From assembly GCF_007004665.1 (NCBI RefSeq), contig NZ_ML660053.1, positions 620,001-684,000 on the forward strand: a stretch of 64,000 bases of DNA. The letters run 5' to 3'. The DNA is from Denitrobaculum tricleocarpae (GTDB lineage: Bacteria; Pseudomonadota; Alphaproteobacteria; Kiloniellales; Kiloniellaceae). Shown piece by piece: positions 43,357-52,797 of the stretch. A program made the position numbers and the translations under genes. Each line of letters opens with the position of its first letter. Position 1 is the stretch's first letter. The notes under the pieces were generated by a model. That model saw only the letters and a list, made by a program, of their open reading frames with translations, was not told the origin of the DNA and searched no databases.

Positions 43357-45723
43357 TTACTCGGCTGCCTGTTGCACGGCTTGAGCCGCACGCCAGACCT
43401 TTTCACGGGTTGCAGGCATATCGATTTCGACACCCAGAGCATCGGTGATGGCATTCATCAGAGCCGCAGGCGCCGCAATGGCACCGGCCTCACCGCAACC
43501 CTTCACGCCCAGAGGGTTGCCAGGGCAGGGGGTGTTGGTGGTTTCGACCTTAAGGCTCGGGAAATCGTCAGCCCGTGGCATGGTGTAGTCCATGTAGGAA
43601 CCGGTCAGAAGCTGTCCGGTCTCCGAGTCATAGACTGCATTTTCCAGCAAGGCCTGGCCGACACCCTGGGCCACGCCGCCATGGATCTGACCTTCGACGA
43701 TCATCGGGTTGATGACGTTGCCGAAATCATCCGAGGCCGCCCAATCGACAACCTCGACCACACCGGTCTCCGGATCGATTTCGACCTCGGCGATGTGGGT
43801 GCCTGCAGGGAAGGTAAAGTTCGTCGGATCGTAGAATGCGGTTTCATCCATGCCGGGCTCCAGATCCGGCGGATAGTTGTGCGGCACATAGGCGGCGAAG
43901 GCCACCTCTGCCATCGTCACCTGTTTGTCGGTTCCGGCCACCTTGAACACGCCCTTGGCATGCTCGATGTCCTCGACCGAAGCTTCCATCAGATGGGCCG
44001 CGACTTTCTTGCCCTTCTCCACGATCTTATCGACCGCGCGCATGATGGCCGAGCCGCCGACGGCAAGTGAGCGGGAACCGTAGGTCCCCATGCCGAAGGG
44101 AACTTTGCCCGTATCGCCGTGGGAAATCTCCACGTTCTCGATCGGTACGCCAAGATGCTCGGTGATGAGCTGGGCAAAGGTCGTCTCATGTCCCTGACCA
44201 TGGGAATGGCTGCCTGTGAAAACAGTCACTCCACCGGTCGGATTGAAGCGCACCTGTGCTGATTCCCAGAGGCCGACACCGGCACCCAAAGAGCCGACCG
44301 CCGCCGAAGGAGCGATACCACAGGCTTCAATGAAGGACGAGAAGCCGATACCGCGTTTCTTGCCCTGGCTTTCCGACTCCGCTTTGCGGGCGGCGTAGCC
44401 GTCGTAGTCGATCAGCTTCAGCGCCGTATCCATGTTGAGCGGATAGTTACCGGAATCGTAAGTCATGATGACCGGTGTCTCATAGGGATAGGCATCCGGC
44501 GCGATGAAGTTACGCTTGCGCAGCTCGACCGGAGAAATGCCCAGATCTCTGGCGGCCCGCTCGACCATACGCTCGACGACGTAGGTTGCTTCGGGACGGC
44601 CCGCGCCGCGATAGGCGTCGACCGGTGCGGTGTTGGTGAATACCGCTTTGACGTTCGCATAGATTGCCGGTGTTGTGTATTGCCCAGCCAGCAGGGTCGC
44701 GTAGAGATAACTCGGCACCGAGGTTGCGAAGGTCGAGAGATAGGCACCCATGTTCGCTATGGTGTTGACCCGTAGTCCCAGGAACTTGCCGTTGGCGTCC
44801 ATGGCAAGTTCGGCAGTGGTGTGATGGTCGCGGCCGTGGGCGTCCGACAGGAAGGACTCGGAGCGTTCCGCCGTCCACTTGACGGGACGGTCGATTTTCC
44901 GCGCCGCCCAGGCACAAACGGTCTCCTCGGCATAGATGAAGATCTTGGAGCCGAAGCCGCCGCCCACGTCAGGGGCCACCACTCGGAGCTTGTGCTCCGG
45001 CGCAATTCCGACGAAGGCGGAGAGCACCAGGCGCGCGACATGCGGGTTCTGACTGGTGGTATAGAGAACGATCTCATCGGTGCCACTGTCGAAGTCACCG
45101 ATGGCCGCGCGCGGTTCCATGGCGTTGGGAACAAGACGGTTGTTGTAGATGTCCATCTTGGTCACGTGTGCCGCTGCGGCGAAGGCGGCGTCAACCGCAG
45201 CCGGATCGCCCAGTTCCCAGTCATAACAAAGATTGCCGGGAACATCGTCGTGGACCTGTGGGGCGCCCGAAGCCAGTGCATCGGCGCCGCTGACCACAGG
45301 GGTCAGCTCTTCGTAGTCGACCTCAATCAGTTCCGCGGCGTCCTTGGCCTGAGCCAGGCTGTCGGCAATGACGAAGGCGACCTGGTCGCCGACGTGGCGC
45401 ACCGTATCGACGGCGATGGCCGGATGGGCCGGTGCTTTGTGGGGTTCACCGTCTTTGGAAGTAATAGCCCAGCCACAGATCAGGCCGCCGATCCCATCGG
45501 CTGCAAGGTCCGCGCCGGTGTAGATAGCGACAACACCCGGCGCCTTGCCGGCTTCCGTGGTGTCGATCGATTTGATCTTGGCGAAGGCATGCGGCGAGCG
45601 GAGGAACACGCCGTAGGCCTGCCCGGGACGGTTGATGTCGTCGAGATAGCGGCCCTTGCCAGTGAGAAAACGCTTGTCTTCCTTGCGCCGCACAGAGGCG
45701 CCGATTCCGGTTTCGCTGGACAT
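43357..45723 (-). CDS. Molybdopterin-binding large subunit, form II CoxL-like
   Basis: 788 residues from the ATG at 45723 with GGGGGG upstream. Family features are [20 protein letters not shown] at the start, GGGFGSK (254-260), and [11 protein letters not shown] near the C-terminus with the catalytic Glu. The active-site loop reads AYRGAGR (370-376), the form II type, not the AYxCSFR loop of true form I CO dehydrogenase. The protein therefore belongs to the CODH/xanthine dehydrogenase group with an unproven substrate; CO oxidation should not be assumed. Two bases separate it from the S-subunit gene. Confidence 0.95.
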   Translation of the reverse strand: MSSETGIGASVRRKEDKRFLTGKGRYLDDINRPGQAYGVFLRSPHAFAKIKSIDTTEAGKAPGVVAIYTGADLAADGIGGLICGWAITSKDGEPHKAPAHPAIAVDTVRHVGDQVAFVIADSLAQAKDAAELIEVDYEELTPVVSGADALASGAPQVHDDVPGNLCYDWELGDPAAVDAAFAAAAHVTKMDIYNNRLVPNAMEPRAAIGDFDSGTDEIVLYTTSQNPHVARLVLSAFVGIAPEHKLRVVAPDVGGGFGSKIFIYAEETVCAWAARKIDRPVKWTAERSESFLSDAHGRDHHTTAELAMDANGKFLGLRVNTIANMGAYLSTFATSVPSYLYATLLAGQYTTPAIYANVKAVFTNTAPVDAYRGAGRPEATYVVERMVERAARDLGISPVELRKRNFIAPDAYPYETPVIMTYDSGNYPLNMDTALKLIDYDGYAARKAESESQGKKRGIGFSSFIEACGIAPSAAVGSLGAGVGLWESAQVRFNPTGGVTVFTGSHSHGQGHETTFAQLITEHLGVPIENVEISHGDTGKVPFGMGTYGSRSLAVGGSAIMRAVDKIVEKGKKVAAHLMEASVEDIEHAKGVFKVAGTDKQVTMAEVAFAAYVPHNYPPDLEPGMDETAFYDPTNFTFPAGTHIAEVEIDPETGVVEVVDWAASDDFGNVINPMIVEGQIHGGVAQGVGQALLENAVYDSETGQLLTGSYMDYTMPRADDFPSLKVETTNTPCPGNPLGVKGCGEAGAIAAPAALMNAITDALGVEIDMPATREKVWRAAQAVQQAAE

Positions 45724-45725
45724 AC

Positions 45726-46193
45726 TCAACCCCCCATGTTGTCGGCTGCGGTTTTCACAGCCTTGACGATGTTCTGGTAGCCGGTGCAGCGGCAGATGTT
45801 CCCTTCCAGGCCTTCGCGAATGGTCTTCTCATCCGGATTGGGATGGGTTTTGACCAGATCGATGGCACTCATGACCATGCCCGGGGTACAGAACCCGCAC
45901 TGCAGGCCGTGGTGCTCCTTAAAGGCGGCCTGCATCGGATGCAGTTCACCGTTCTGAGCCAGACCTTCAATGGTCGTCACCTCTGCGCCTTCGTTCTGAA
46001 GGGCGAGCGTCGTGCAGGCTTTTACACTCTTGCCGTTGATGTGCACCACGCAGGCGCCGCATTGGCTGGTGTCGCAGCCGACGTGAGTGCCGGTCAGGGA
46101 GAGCTTCTCTCTGAGAAACTGCACCAGCAGTGTGCGCGGTTCCACCTCAGCCGAGACCGCCTTACCGTTGACCGTCATTGAGACGTTGGGCAT
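45726..46193 (-). CDS. 2Fe-2S small subunit of CODH/xanthine dehydrogenase family (CoxS-like)
   Basis: 155 residues. The plant-type ferredoxin cluster motif is [22 protein letters not shown] and the second cluster uses CGFCTPG and [11 protein letters not shown], giving all eight cysteines. The start follows AGGAGGAAAAC. It transfers electrons from the molybdenum site to the flavoprotein. First gene of the locus; its promoter must lie in the 826-bp region shared with prkA. Confidence 0.96.
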   Translation of the reverse strand: MPNVSMTVNGKAVSAEVEPRTLLVQFLREKLSLTGTHVGCDTSQCGACVVHINGKSVKACTTLALQNEGAEVTTIEGLAQNGELHPMQAAFKEHHGLQCGFCTPGMVMSAIDLVKTHPNPDEKTIREGLEGNICRCTGYQNIVKAVKTAADNMGG

Positions 46194-47019
46194 GTTTTCC
46201 TCCTGTCAAATCCACTGTTCCGGAGTCCCAAGCGTGCTTCGCCGACTGGTTTGCAACGGCGACCTGGGTTGTCCGCTTTATTGCCTTCATAGCATGAGAG
46301 TTAATCGCCTCGACATGAGATGAAAGTCTTATGATTCATTTTTGAACGCGGGGTTCAGCAACAAAGTCTCGTGCCTGAGGCCTGAGAGGTCAACTTGCTT
46401 GTGGTGAATTTTTAACTTTTGACGCCAACCCTCCAGGCTCGACGCCGACTCTCCGGGGCAGCTCGGGCAAGAGGCTTCTGCGGGGATTTAGGATGCACTT
46501 CCGGCGAGACAATTGTGCGGCGCTATATAGCAAGTGCCTGGCTGTCTCGGTTTTGCGACTCCGGGAGTAAGTTGTCGCGCCCGGACGCGCGTTGAAGAAA
46601 AACTGTTGCGGAAATGCACCTCCGGCGACGGAAAACGGTGCCTCAGGTGCCGGCAACCGGCATGATTTCAGACGAAATCCAAAAATACATACAATTTTAA
46701 TTAATTTGCGGACAAAATACTTGTCAGTTCAGGTTGTGAATCCGTCAGTGAAACGTGCTTTCGGGTCTCGCGGGTGAAAGCCTTGCGAAGCGGTCGTAAA
46801 GGGTAACGCGCTGTCGTTTCTTGCGGTCTAATAGATTACCTGTAAATCGACCTTTTTGATCACGACCCGGCAGAGATTTTGACGCCGAAGTGAATGATAA
46901 GATCTTGATTTCGCCATCTTTGGTGTCCAAATCTCATAGTAGACGCAGAGAAAAGTTGAGTACCCCCCTGCCGCTGTGGCGGGGCGCCTTTCCGCCACCT
47001 AAGCGAAAGAGGTACAACT
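46194..47019. promoter_or_regulatory. 826-bp divergent regulatory region between the molybdoenzyme and prkA operons
   Basis: No credible gene on either strand. It should hold promoters for the minus-strand cox-type operon and the plus-strand prkA operon. An AT-rich patch at about 46680-46730 contains TTAATTAA and the short dyad GACAA-AATAC-TTGTC (46711-46725). Near prkA a GC-rich stem GTGGCGG/CCGCCAC forms at 46976-46998. Confidence 0.5.
46976..46998 (+). other. Leader hairpin of prkA
   Basis: Arms GTGGCGG and CCGCCAC pair perfectly over 7 bp around GGCGCCTTT. The stem ends 21 bases before the prkA ATG and just before AAAGAGG, so it could affect ribosome access or message stability. Confidence 0.6.
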
Positions 47020-48951
47020 ATGGGAAAACCTGCGAGCGACTTTAAAAGCCTGATCGAAAAAGACCGTGCGGTGAATGCCGAATCACGGTTCGAAGGCACG
47101 CTCCTCGATTATCTTGAGATCATCAAAGCCGATCCGTCTCTATGCAAGCTGGCGCACGCCAGACTCTATGAGGCCGTCACGAAAGACGGCACCGAACTGC
47201 TCTCCAACGAAGACGATCCGAAGATCAAACGTCTCTTCGGCGACGACCCTCCGAAGCTGCACAATTTCTTTAAAGACGAGTTTTTCGGCGTCGAGCGGGT
47301 CATTTCACAGATTGTGCGTTACCTGCACTCTGCGTCCCTGAAAGGCGAGGAGAGCCGGCAGGTTCTCTACCTCATGGGCCCGGTGGGCGCCGGTAAGTCT
47401 TCCCTCGCCGAGAAGCTGCGCAAGGGGCTCGAGGCGTCCGAACCTTTCTATGCGATCGAAGGCTGCCCTATCCAGGAAGAGCCTTTGCACCTCATTCCGA
47501 ACCATTTGCGGCGCGAATTCGAAAAGATGCTGGACGTCAGCATCATAGGCGAGCTCTGCCCGATTTGCCGGCATCGGCTGGAAGAGGAATTCGACGGGCA
47601 CTACGAGAAGTTTCCGGTCACGACACTGCGTTTTTCCAAGGCCGCGCGCCGGGGTATGGCGATCGTGCCGCCGGTCGACCCGAACAACCAGGATACCTCT
47701 GTCCTGATCGGGTCCGAGGATATTTCGAAGCTCGACCGTTTTTCCGAGGGTGATCCTCGGGTTTTGGATCTGAACGGCGCCTTTAACGTGGGCAACCGCG
47801 GGATGGTTGAGTTTATTGAGGTTTTCAAGAACGAGACCGAATACCTGCACACCATCATTACGGCGACGCAGGAGAAATTCGTGCCCGCGCCCGGGCGTCA
47901 CGGCACGGTTTATGTCGATACCGCCATCGTCGCCCACTCCAACGAAGCGGAGTGGCAGCGCTTCAAGGCAGATCCGACCAACGAAGCGATCCTGGACCGG
48001 ATTGTGACCGTCAAGGTGCCCTACAACATGCGCCTCTCGGAAGAAGTGAAGATCATCGACAAGATGCTCAAATCTTCCGGCTTCCGGGCACATATCGCGC
48101 CGCATACGCTTGAGATCACCTCGATGTTCGCAATTCTCTCGCGCCTGCAGCCCTCGAACAAATGCGATCTCATGACCAAGCTGAAGATCTACGACGGTGA
48201 AAAGATCGTCGAGAAAGGCCGGGCCAAGAAGATCGACATCGAGGAACTGCGCGAGGAAGCACCTTTCGAGGGCATGAACGGGATCTCGCCGCGCTTTATC
48301 ATGAAGGCGGTGGACAATGCGCTTTCGGAGAGCACCGAAGGCCTGACCCCGATCCATGTCCGCGAGGCCCTGATCAATATGGTCAAGGAAGCGGACTTCC
48401 CCGACGACACCCGCAAGCGTTACCTGGAGTTTCTGCAGGACACGATCCACAAAGCTTATCTGGAGATTCTGGAGAAAGAAATCACCCGTGCCTTCGTCTA
48501 TGCCTACGAGGAGCAGGCGGACTCTCTCTTCCAGAACTACCTTGATCACGCGGAAGCCTACGTGACCAAGACTTCGGTCAAGGATCAGAATACGCGCGAG
48601 GAGCTGGAACCCGATATGGCCTTCCTGCAGTCCATCGAGGAGCAGATTGCCATTGTCGGCGCAGCGGCCGACGGCTTCCGGCAGGAAGTCATCGCCTATC
48701 TTTGGGCCGCCAGCCGGCGCAACGAGAAAATCAGCTTCAACAGCTATGAGCCCCTGAAAGAAGCGATTGAAAAGAAACTCACCAGTTCCGTGCGTGAAAT
48801 CAGCCGTATCATTACCAAGGCGCGCACGCGCGATGAAGAGCAGGGCGAGAAATACGACGCGCTGGTGAAAAATCTGCTTGATCGTGGCTACAACGAGTTT
48901 TCCGCTGAAATCGTTCTGAAGTATGCAGCTAACAATCTCTGGAAGGATTGA
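47020..48951 (+). CDS. prkA: PrkA-family serine protein kinase (YeaG)
   Basis: 643 residues, the typical length. The AAA-type N-terminal domain carries Walker A LMGPVGAGKSSLAEKL and a Walker B-like region around residue 270; the C-terminal PrkA domain (about 390-640) ends the protein. Sequence features include LPSLCKLAHARLYEAV-type helices near the N-terminus and FEGMNGISPRFIMKAVDNAL. YeaG in E. coli is induced by nitrogen starvation and stationary phase; it phosphorylates protein targets and works with YeaH. It opens the prkA-yeaH-spoVR cluster. Confidence 0.97.
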   Translation: MGKPASDFKSLIEKDRAVNAESRFEGTLLDYLEIIKADPSLCKLAHARLYEAVTKDGTELLSNEDDPKIKRLFGDDPPKLHNFFKDEFFGVERVISQIVRYLHSASLKGEESRQVLYLMGPVGAGKSSLAEKLRKGLEASEPFYAIEGCPIQEEPLHLIPNHLRREFEKMLDVSIIGELCPICRHRLEEEFDGHYEKFPVTTLRFSKAARRGMAIVPPVDPNNQDTSVLIGSEDISKLDRFSEGDPRVLDLNGAFNVGNRGMVEFIEVFKNETEYLHTIITATQEKFVPAPGRHGTVYVDTAIVAHSNEAEWQRFKADPTNEAILDRIVTVKVPYNMRLSEEVKIIDKMLKSSGFRAHIAPHTLEITSMFAILSRLQPSNKCDLMTKLKIYDGEKIVEKGRAKKIDIEELREEAPFEGMNGISPRFIMKAVDNALSESTEGLTPIHVREALINMVKEADFPDDTRKRYLEFLQDTIHKAYLEILEKEITRAFVYAYEEQADSLFQNYLDHAEAYVTKTSVKDQNTREELEPDMAFLQSIEEQIAIVGAAADGFRQEVIAYLWAASRRNEKISFNSYEPLKEAIEKKLTSSVREISRIITKARTRDEEQGEKYDALVKNLLDRGYNEFSAEIVLKYAANNLWKD

Positions 48952-49024
48952 GCGGAAGCGGAGAGCAAATGAGGATCCCATGTTCGCGAGTGAACAGATT
49001 GCCGGACCTGATTTGAGAAAAACT

Positions 49025-49054
49025 GCGGAGGGGGCGCATTCATTGTCCCTCCGC
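49025..49054 (+). other. Leader hairpin of yeaH
   Basis: Arms GCGGAGGG and CCCTCCGC pair over 8 bp with a 14-base loop in the 126-bp prkA-yeaH gap. The stem ends 23 bases before the yeaH ATG, a placement like that of the prkA leader stem. No U-run follows, so it is not a terminator. Confidence 0.6.
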
Positions 49055-49077
49055 GGAGTCTCTTTGGAGGTTGTTTC

Positions 49078-50334
49078 ATGAGTGCTGTGTTTCGGCCCTA
49101 TTCTGCGTCGGATGCCCTGCGTTCCGACCGCAGTGCGGGTGACCGTCTCAGGCATCGACAGAAAATCCGCGAAGCCCTCAAGGAAAACATTGCCGAAATC
49201 GTCGCTGAGGAAGCCATTCTGACCCGCGGTTCCGACCGCATCGTCAAAGTGCCGATCCGCGGCATCAAGGAATATCGCTTTGTCTTCGGGGAAGGTTCGC
49301 CGCGGGTTGCCTCTTCCGGGGACGGCGAGGTTCAAAAGGGCCAGGTCATCGGCCAGGACCAGCAGGACGGCCAGCCCGGGAACGGACCCGGGCCCGGCGG
49401 CGACCGGCCGGGGGTGGATTACTACGAAACCGATGTCACCATCGATGAACTGGTTGACCTTCTGTTCGAGGATCTGCAGCTCCCGGATATGGAGCGCAAG
49501 CGCCTGCGTGAGATCGAGGTGGACCACGGCACGAAGCGTCTGGGCTACCGGCGCAGCGGTATCCGGGTACACCTCGATAAAAAGAGGACACTCAAATCCA
49601 AGATCCGCCGCAAAGTGGCCACGGGACCGAGAGAGTCCCGTCCTGACGTTGCGGGCGAGACCACGGCACGGCTGAAAGATCGAACCGGCGGCGCGGCAAG
49701 CGAAGAGCAGCGCTTCCCTTTCCACAAGGAAGACCTGCGGTACCGCCGCCGGGTCCCGGACGTCCGGCCCGAATCAAATGCCGTGGTTGTCTGCATTATG
49801 GATACCTCCGGTTCCATGGATGTCATGAAGAAGTACCTGGCGCGCAGCTTTTTCTTCCTGCTCTACCAGTTCGTGCGGACGCGCTATCAGACCACGGAAC
49901 TGGTCTTTGTCGCGCACCACACCCAGGCCCGCGAGGTGGGGGAAGAGGAATTCTTTAGCAAGGGCGAGTCCGGCGGCACCATCATCTCCTCCGGATACCG
50001 CAAAGCGCTCGAGATCATCCAGGATCGCTATCATCCCTCGCTCTGGAACGTCTACGCCTTTCATTGCTCTGACGGCGAAAATTTCAGCAGCGACAACACC
50101 GAAGCCTTCAATGCCGCCAAGGAGCTTTGCGACGTCTGCAACCTCTTTGGATATGGCGAGATCAAGTCGGACGCCGAGTACTTCGGGGCAACCTCCATGC
50201 GCAAAATCTTCGAACGGCTTGACGCGGAGAATTTCCATGCGGTGGTGATCGATGACCGCGAAGACGTCTGGCCAAGCCTGAAGGCTGTGTTGTCGAAGGA
50301 GCGGACCGATCCGCAACAGGAAGCTGTCGATTAA
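49078..50334 (+). CDS. yeaH: YeaH/YhbH family protein (DUF444)
   Basis: 418 residues. The family has an N-terminal basic region (DRLRHRQKIREALKENIAEI), a Gly/Pro-rich linker near residue 90-115, and a von Willebrand-A-like domain with VVCIMDTSGSMDVMKKYLAR and FHCSDGENFSSDN. YeaH is the partner of the PrkA kinase in the starvation response. TTGGAGG precedes the ATG. The spoVR gene follows after 62 bp. Confidence 0.97.
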   Translation: MSAVFRPYSASDALRSDRSAGDRLRHRQKIREALKENIAEIVAEEAILTRGSDRIVKVPIRGIKEYRFVFGEGSPRVASSGDGEVQKGQVIGQDQQDGQPGNGPGPGGDRPGVDYYETDVTIDELVDLLFEDLQLPDMERKRLREIEVDHGTKRLGYRRSGIRVHLDKKRTLKSKIRRKVATGPRESRPDVAGETTARLKDRTGGAASEEQRFPFHKEDLRYRRRVPDVRPESNAVVVCIMDTSGSMDVMKKYLARSFFFLLYQFVRTRYQTTELVFVAHHTQAREVGEEEFFSKGESGGTIISSGYRKALEIIQDRYHPSLWNVYAFHCSDGENFSSDNTEAFNAAKELCDVCNLFGYGEIKSDAEYFGATSMRKIFERLDAENFHAVVIDDREDVWPSLKAVLSKERTDPQQEAVD

Positions 50335-50396
50335 AGCCTGAATGGGAAGAGTGTGTGATCGAAACTCTGTAGATCAAGGATGGAGCGGACAATCGA

Positions 50397-51824
50397 ATGG
50401 AACGGATGTACCAAACCAGTGATCTGGAAGCCTGGGACGAAAAGATCAGGGAGAAGGTCGAGGCCTTCGGTCTGACCTGCTACGATCAGGAATTCGAGAT
50501 TTGCGACCACACCCAGATGCTCGGGGCCATGGCGTACCATGGGATGCCCGCGCACTATCCTCATTGGTCTTACGGTAAATCCTTTGAACGGCAATCGACG
50601 CTCTACAATCATGGGGCCGCGGGCCTGCCCTACGAGATGGTGATCAACGCCTCTCCGAGCCTCGCCTACCTCATGAGCCAGAATTCGCTCTGTCTTCAAA
50701 TCCTTACCATCGCGCATGTTTATGCGCACAACGATTTTTTCCGCAACAACGCGACCTTCAAGTACACCAAGGCCGGCAGCGTGATTCCTTCGTTCAAGGC
50801 GCGGGCGGACCGGGTGCGGGACTATATGGAGGACCCGTCGATCGGCATTAACAAGGTCGAGCCTGTACTCGATGCTGCCCATGCGCTTTCCATGCAGTGC
50901 AGCCGAAATCCGGCGATCCGGAAGCTCACCCAGGAAGAACAGCGGGCCAGAGCTCTGGCGGCAGCTCAGCCGCCTGCGGACGAATACAGCAAGATTCACA
51001 AACGCCCGGACTACGTCGAACCGGACCTCAGCCGGGTGCCGCTAGAGCCCGATGAAGATATTCTGCTGTTCATTCGCGACCATCAGCCCCGCCTGACCGA
51101 TTGGGAGCGTGATCTGCTGACCATCGTGCACGAGGAGTCTCAGTACTTTATTCCGCAGATGGAAACCAAGATCATGAACGAAGGCTGGGCGACCTACTGG
51201 CACCGCGAGATCATGAACAGCCTCGATCTGCCGCAGGATATCTATCTCGAGTTCCTGGTGCGCCACAATCAGGTGGTTCAGCCGATTGCGGGGGATATCA
51301 ACCCTTACCATGTCGGCCTGAAAGTCTGGGACGATATCAAGCGCCGGTACGACAACCCGACCGATGAGGAAATCGCGCGGGACGGCAAGCCGGAGATGAC
51401 CGGTCACGAGATGATGTTTGCGCTGCGCGAGACCGACCGCGATTCTTCCTTCCTGCGGCGTTTCCTCACCGAGGATCTCTGCGGCGAACTCGGGCTCTTC
51501 GAATTTCAGTCTCAAGACGGGTCCCTGGTCGTCACCGAGACCGCGGATGAGGGGGATTGGAAGACCATTCGTGAGACCCTGCTGAGGTCCGTCGGGACCG
51601 GATCGCTGCCGGTCATCAAGGTCGAAGATGCAGACTTCGAGCACAGCGGCACCTTGCTGCTCTCCCACGCCCATGACGGACGAAACCTCCATCCGGGCTA
51701 CGCCGAGCACAGCCTTGCACATGTTTACCGCCTATGGGGACGGCCTGTCGCCCTGAAGACCCAGCAGGAGGGTGAAGACGTCTTCTGGTACTACGATGAC
51801 GAGGGTTTCCGTGATGCGGCTTGA
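50397..51824 (+). CDS. spoVR: SpoVR family protein (YcgB)
   Basis: 475 residues, standard for proteobacterial SpoVR proteins. Features are DQEFEICDHTQMLGAMAYHG, YNHGAAGLPYEMVINASPSL, and YFIPQMETKIMNEGWATYWH near residue 250, all conserved in the family. It is found beside yeaGH in many bacteria and is linked to stationary phase and general stress; in Bacillus the homologue affects spore cortex formation. Molecular function unknown. The start ATG is followed by a second in-frame ATG three codons later, so the exact start is slightly uncertain. Confidence 0.96.
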   Translation: MERMYQTSDLEAWDEKIREKVEAFGLTCYDQEFEICDHTQMLGAMAYHGMPAHYPHWSYGKSFERQSTLYNHGAAGLPYEMVINASPSLAYLMSQNSLCLQILTIAHVYAHNDFFRNNATFKYTKAGSVIPSFKARADRVRDYMEDPSIGINKVEPVLDAAHALSMQCSRNPAIRKLTQEEQRARALAAAQPPADEYSKIHKRPDYVEPDLSRVPLEPDEDILLFIRDHQPRLTDWERDLLTIVHEESQYFIPQMETKIMNEGWATYWHREIMNSLDLPQDIYLEFLVRHNQVVQPIAGDINPYHVGLKVWDDIKRRYDNPTDEEIARDGKPEMTGHEMMFALRETDRDSSFLRRFLTEDLCGELGLFEFQSQDGSLVVTETADEGDWKTIRETLLRSVGTGSLPVIKVEDADFEHSGTLLLSHAHDGRNLHPGYAEHSLAHVYRLWGRPVALKTQQEGEDVFWYYDDEGFRDAA

Positions 51825-52020
51825 GAAACCCGGTGTCCGGACGCTTTGGCTTCAGGCGTATTCGCGATCTTGATCGCGGAACTTAAGAGCGGTCACATTT
51901 GGGGAATTAGCCCTGCTGCGGCGGAGGCAGGGTGATGCGCTAACGGTCTCGTTCTTGACACGCGCGCGTTTACCAGTGCGAATGCCGACGACGTAAGCTT
52001 TTGCCGCAATTCGCAGTGAG

Positions 52021-52506
52021 ATGACCACTCAGTCCAGCCCCAAAATTACATTTGCGCGATTGCCGGAGATATCACCGGGCGAGATCATTGCGCATATGTC
52101 CGACGTCCGCATCGCGGAGCATATGCCGTTGCTCACACACGAATGGGACCGTCAGGCGGTTACAGAATTTGTTGCCGCCAAGGAAGCCTACTGGCTTCGC
52201 GATGGACTGGGTCATTGGGCGATCCTCTGCGATGACAGATATGTTGGATGGGGCGGATTTCAGAAAGAGGGTGACGAGTGGGATTACGGGCTGGTGCTGA
52301 AGCCCGCGTGCTTCGGGCTAGGCGTGCGGATCTCCAGGAAGGCCATTGAATTTGCTGTTGCCGACGCCCGAATTCCATTCGTGACGTTCCTTCTGCCGCC
52401 ATCACGCAAGAATCTCGGCGGGCTTGCGAGACTCGGAGCCCGGTTTGTCGAAATGACCGAGTACGATGGGGCCGAGTTCTTGAAGTACCGCCTGGATACG
52501 AAATGA
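52021..52506 (+). CDS. GNAT N-acetyltransferase
   Basis: 161 residues. The GNAT fold is recognisable from WAILCDDRYVGWGGFQKEGD (strands 2-3), DYGLVLKPACFGLGVRISRK in the acetyl-CoA loop position (an atypical GLGVR in place of Gln-x-x-Gly-x-Gly/Ala), and the ending GGLARLGARFVEMTEYDGAE. Substrate unknown. Isolated gene between the spoVR gene and the gamma-glutamyltransferase gene. A 7-bp dyad CGCGATC/GATCGCG at 51863-51878 lies in its upstream region. Confidence 0.8.
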   Translation: MTTQSSPKITFARLPEISPGEIIAHMSDVRIAEHMPLLTHEWDRQAVTEFVAAKEAYWLRDGLGHWAILCDDRYVGWGGFQKEGDEWDYGLVLKPACFGLGVRISRKAIEFAVADARIPFVTFLLPPSRKNLGGLARLGARFVEMTEYDGAEFLKYRLDTK

Positions 52507-52797
52507 CCTTCATTTGATGCTGTGCCGGAGTGTCTGTCTTGTTCCGGCACGTAACCGTGCCAATACCCATTGTTTCCGCATTGCCACGGTCCTGGTCTTT
52601 AAAGACAGCCAATCCCGCCCTTTCCGCATCGTGGAACAGCAAAAACACGTCCTGGATTATTCGCCCCCCAAGACATAGGGTCCTGCGCGAAGAAGAGATC
52701 GCGCGAGAATCGGTATGATTGTGGCGCGTTTCCTTCGTGGTTCCGATAACGCAGCGCGCACACCCCTGGCGGGGTGCTTGCACCAGGGAGAGACGTG
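52507..52797. other. Intergenic region upstream of the gamma-glutamyltransferase gene
   Basis: 291 bp. A short plus-strand frame at 52530-52718 has no ribosome binding site and no family features. The region should carry the promoter of the glutathione-related genes; no strong element is visible. GGGAGAG at the end serves the next start. Confidence 0.4.

Noticed and set aside
43357-45723. Assignment of the large subunit as true aerobic CO dehydrogenase
   Set aside because: The loop reads AYRGAGR, not the form I AYxCSFR, so CO oxidation is not supported by the sequence.
46390-46656. Minus-strand frame of 88 residues between the small-subunit gene and prkA
   Set aside because: No ribosome binding site, Arg/Ser/Pro-rich composition typical of unused frames in G+C-rich DNA.
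49025-49054. Intrinsic terminator between prkA and yeaH
   Set aside because: The stem is not followed by a T-run; it is kept only as a leader hairpin.
47305-49725. Minus-strand open frame of 806 residues opposite prkA and yeaH
   Set aside because: It spans two well-recognised genes on the other strand; long antisense frames are common opposite G+C-rich codon usage and it shows no family features.
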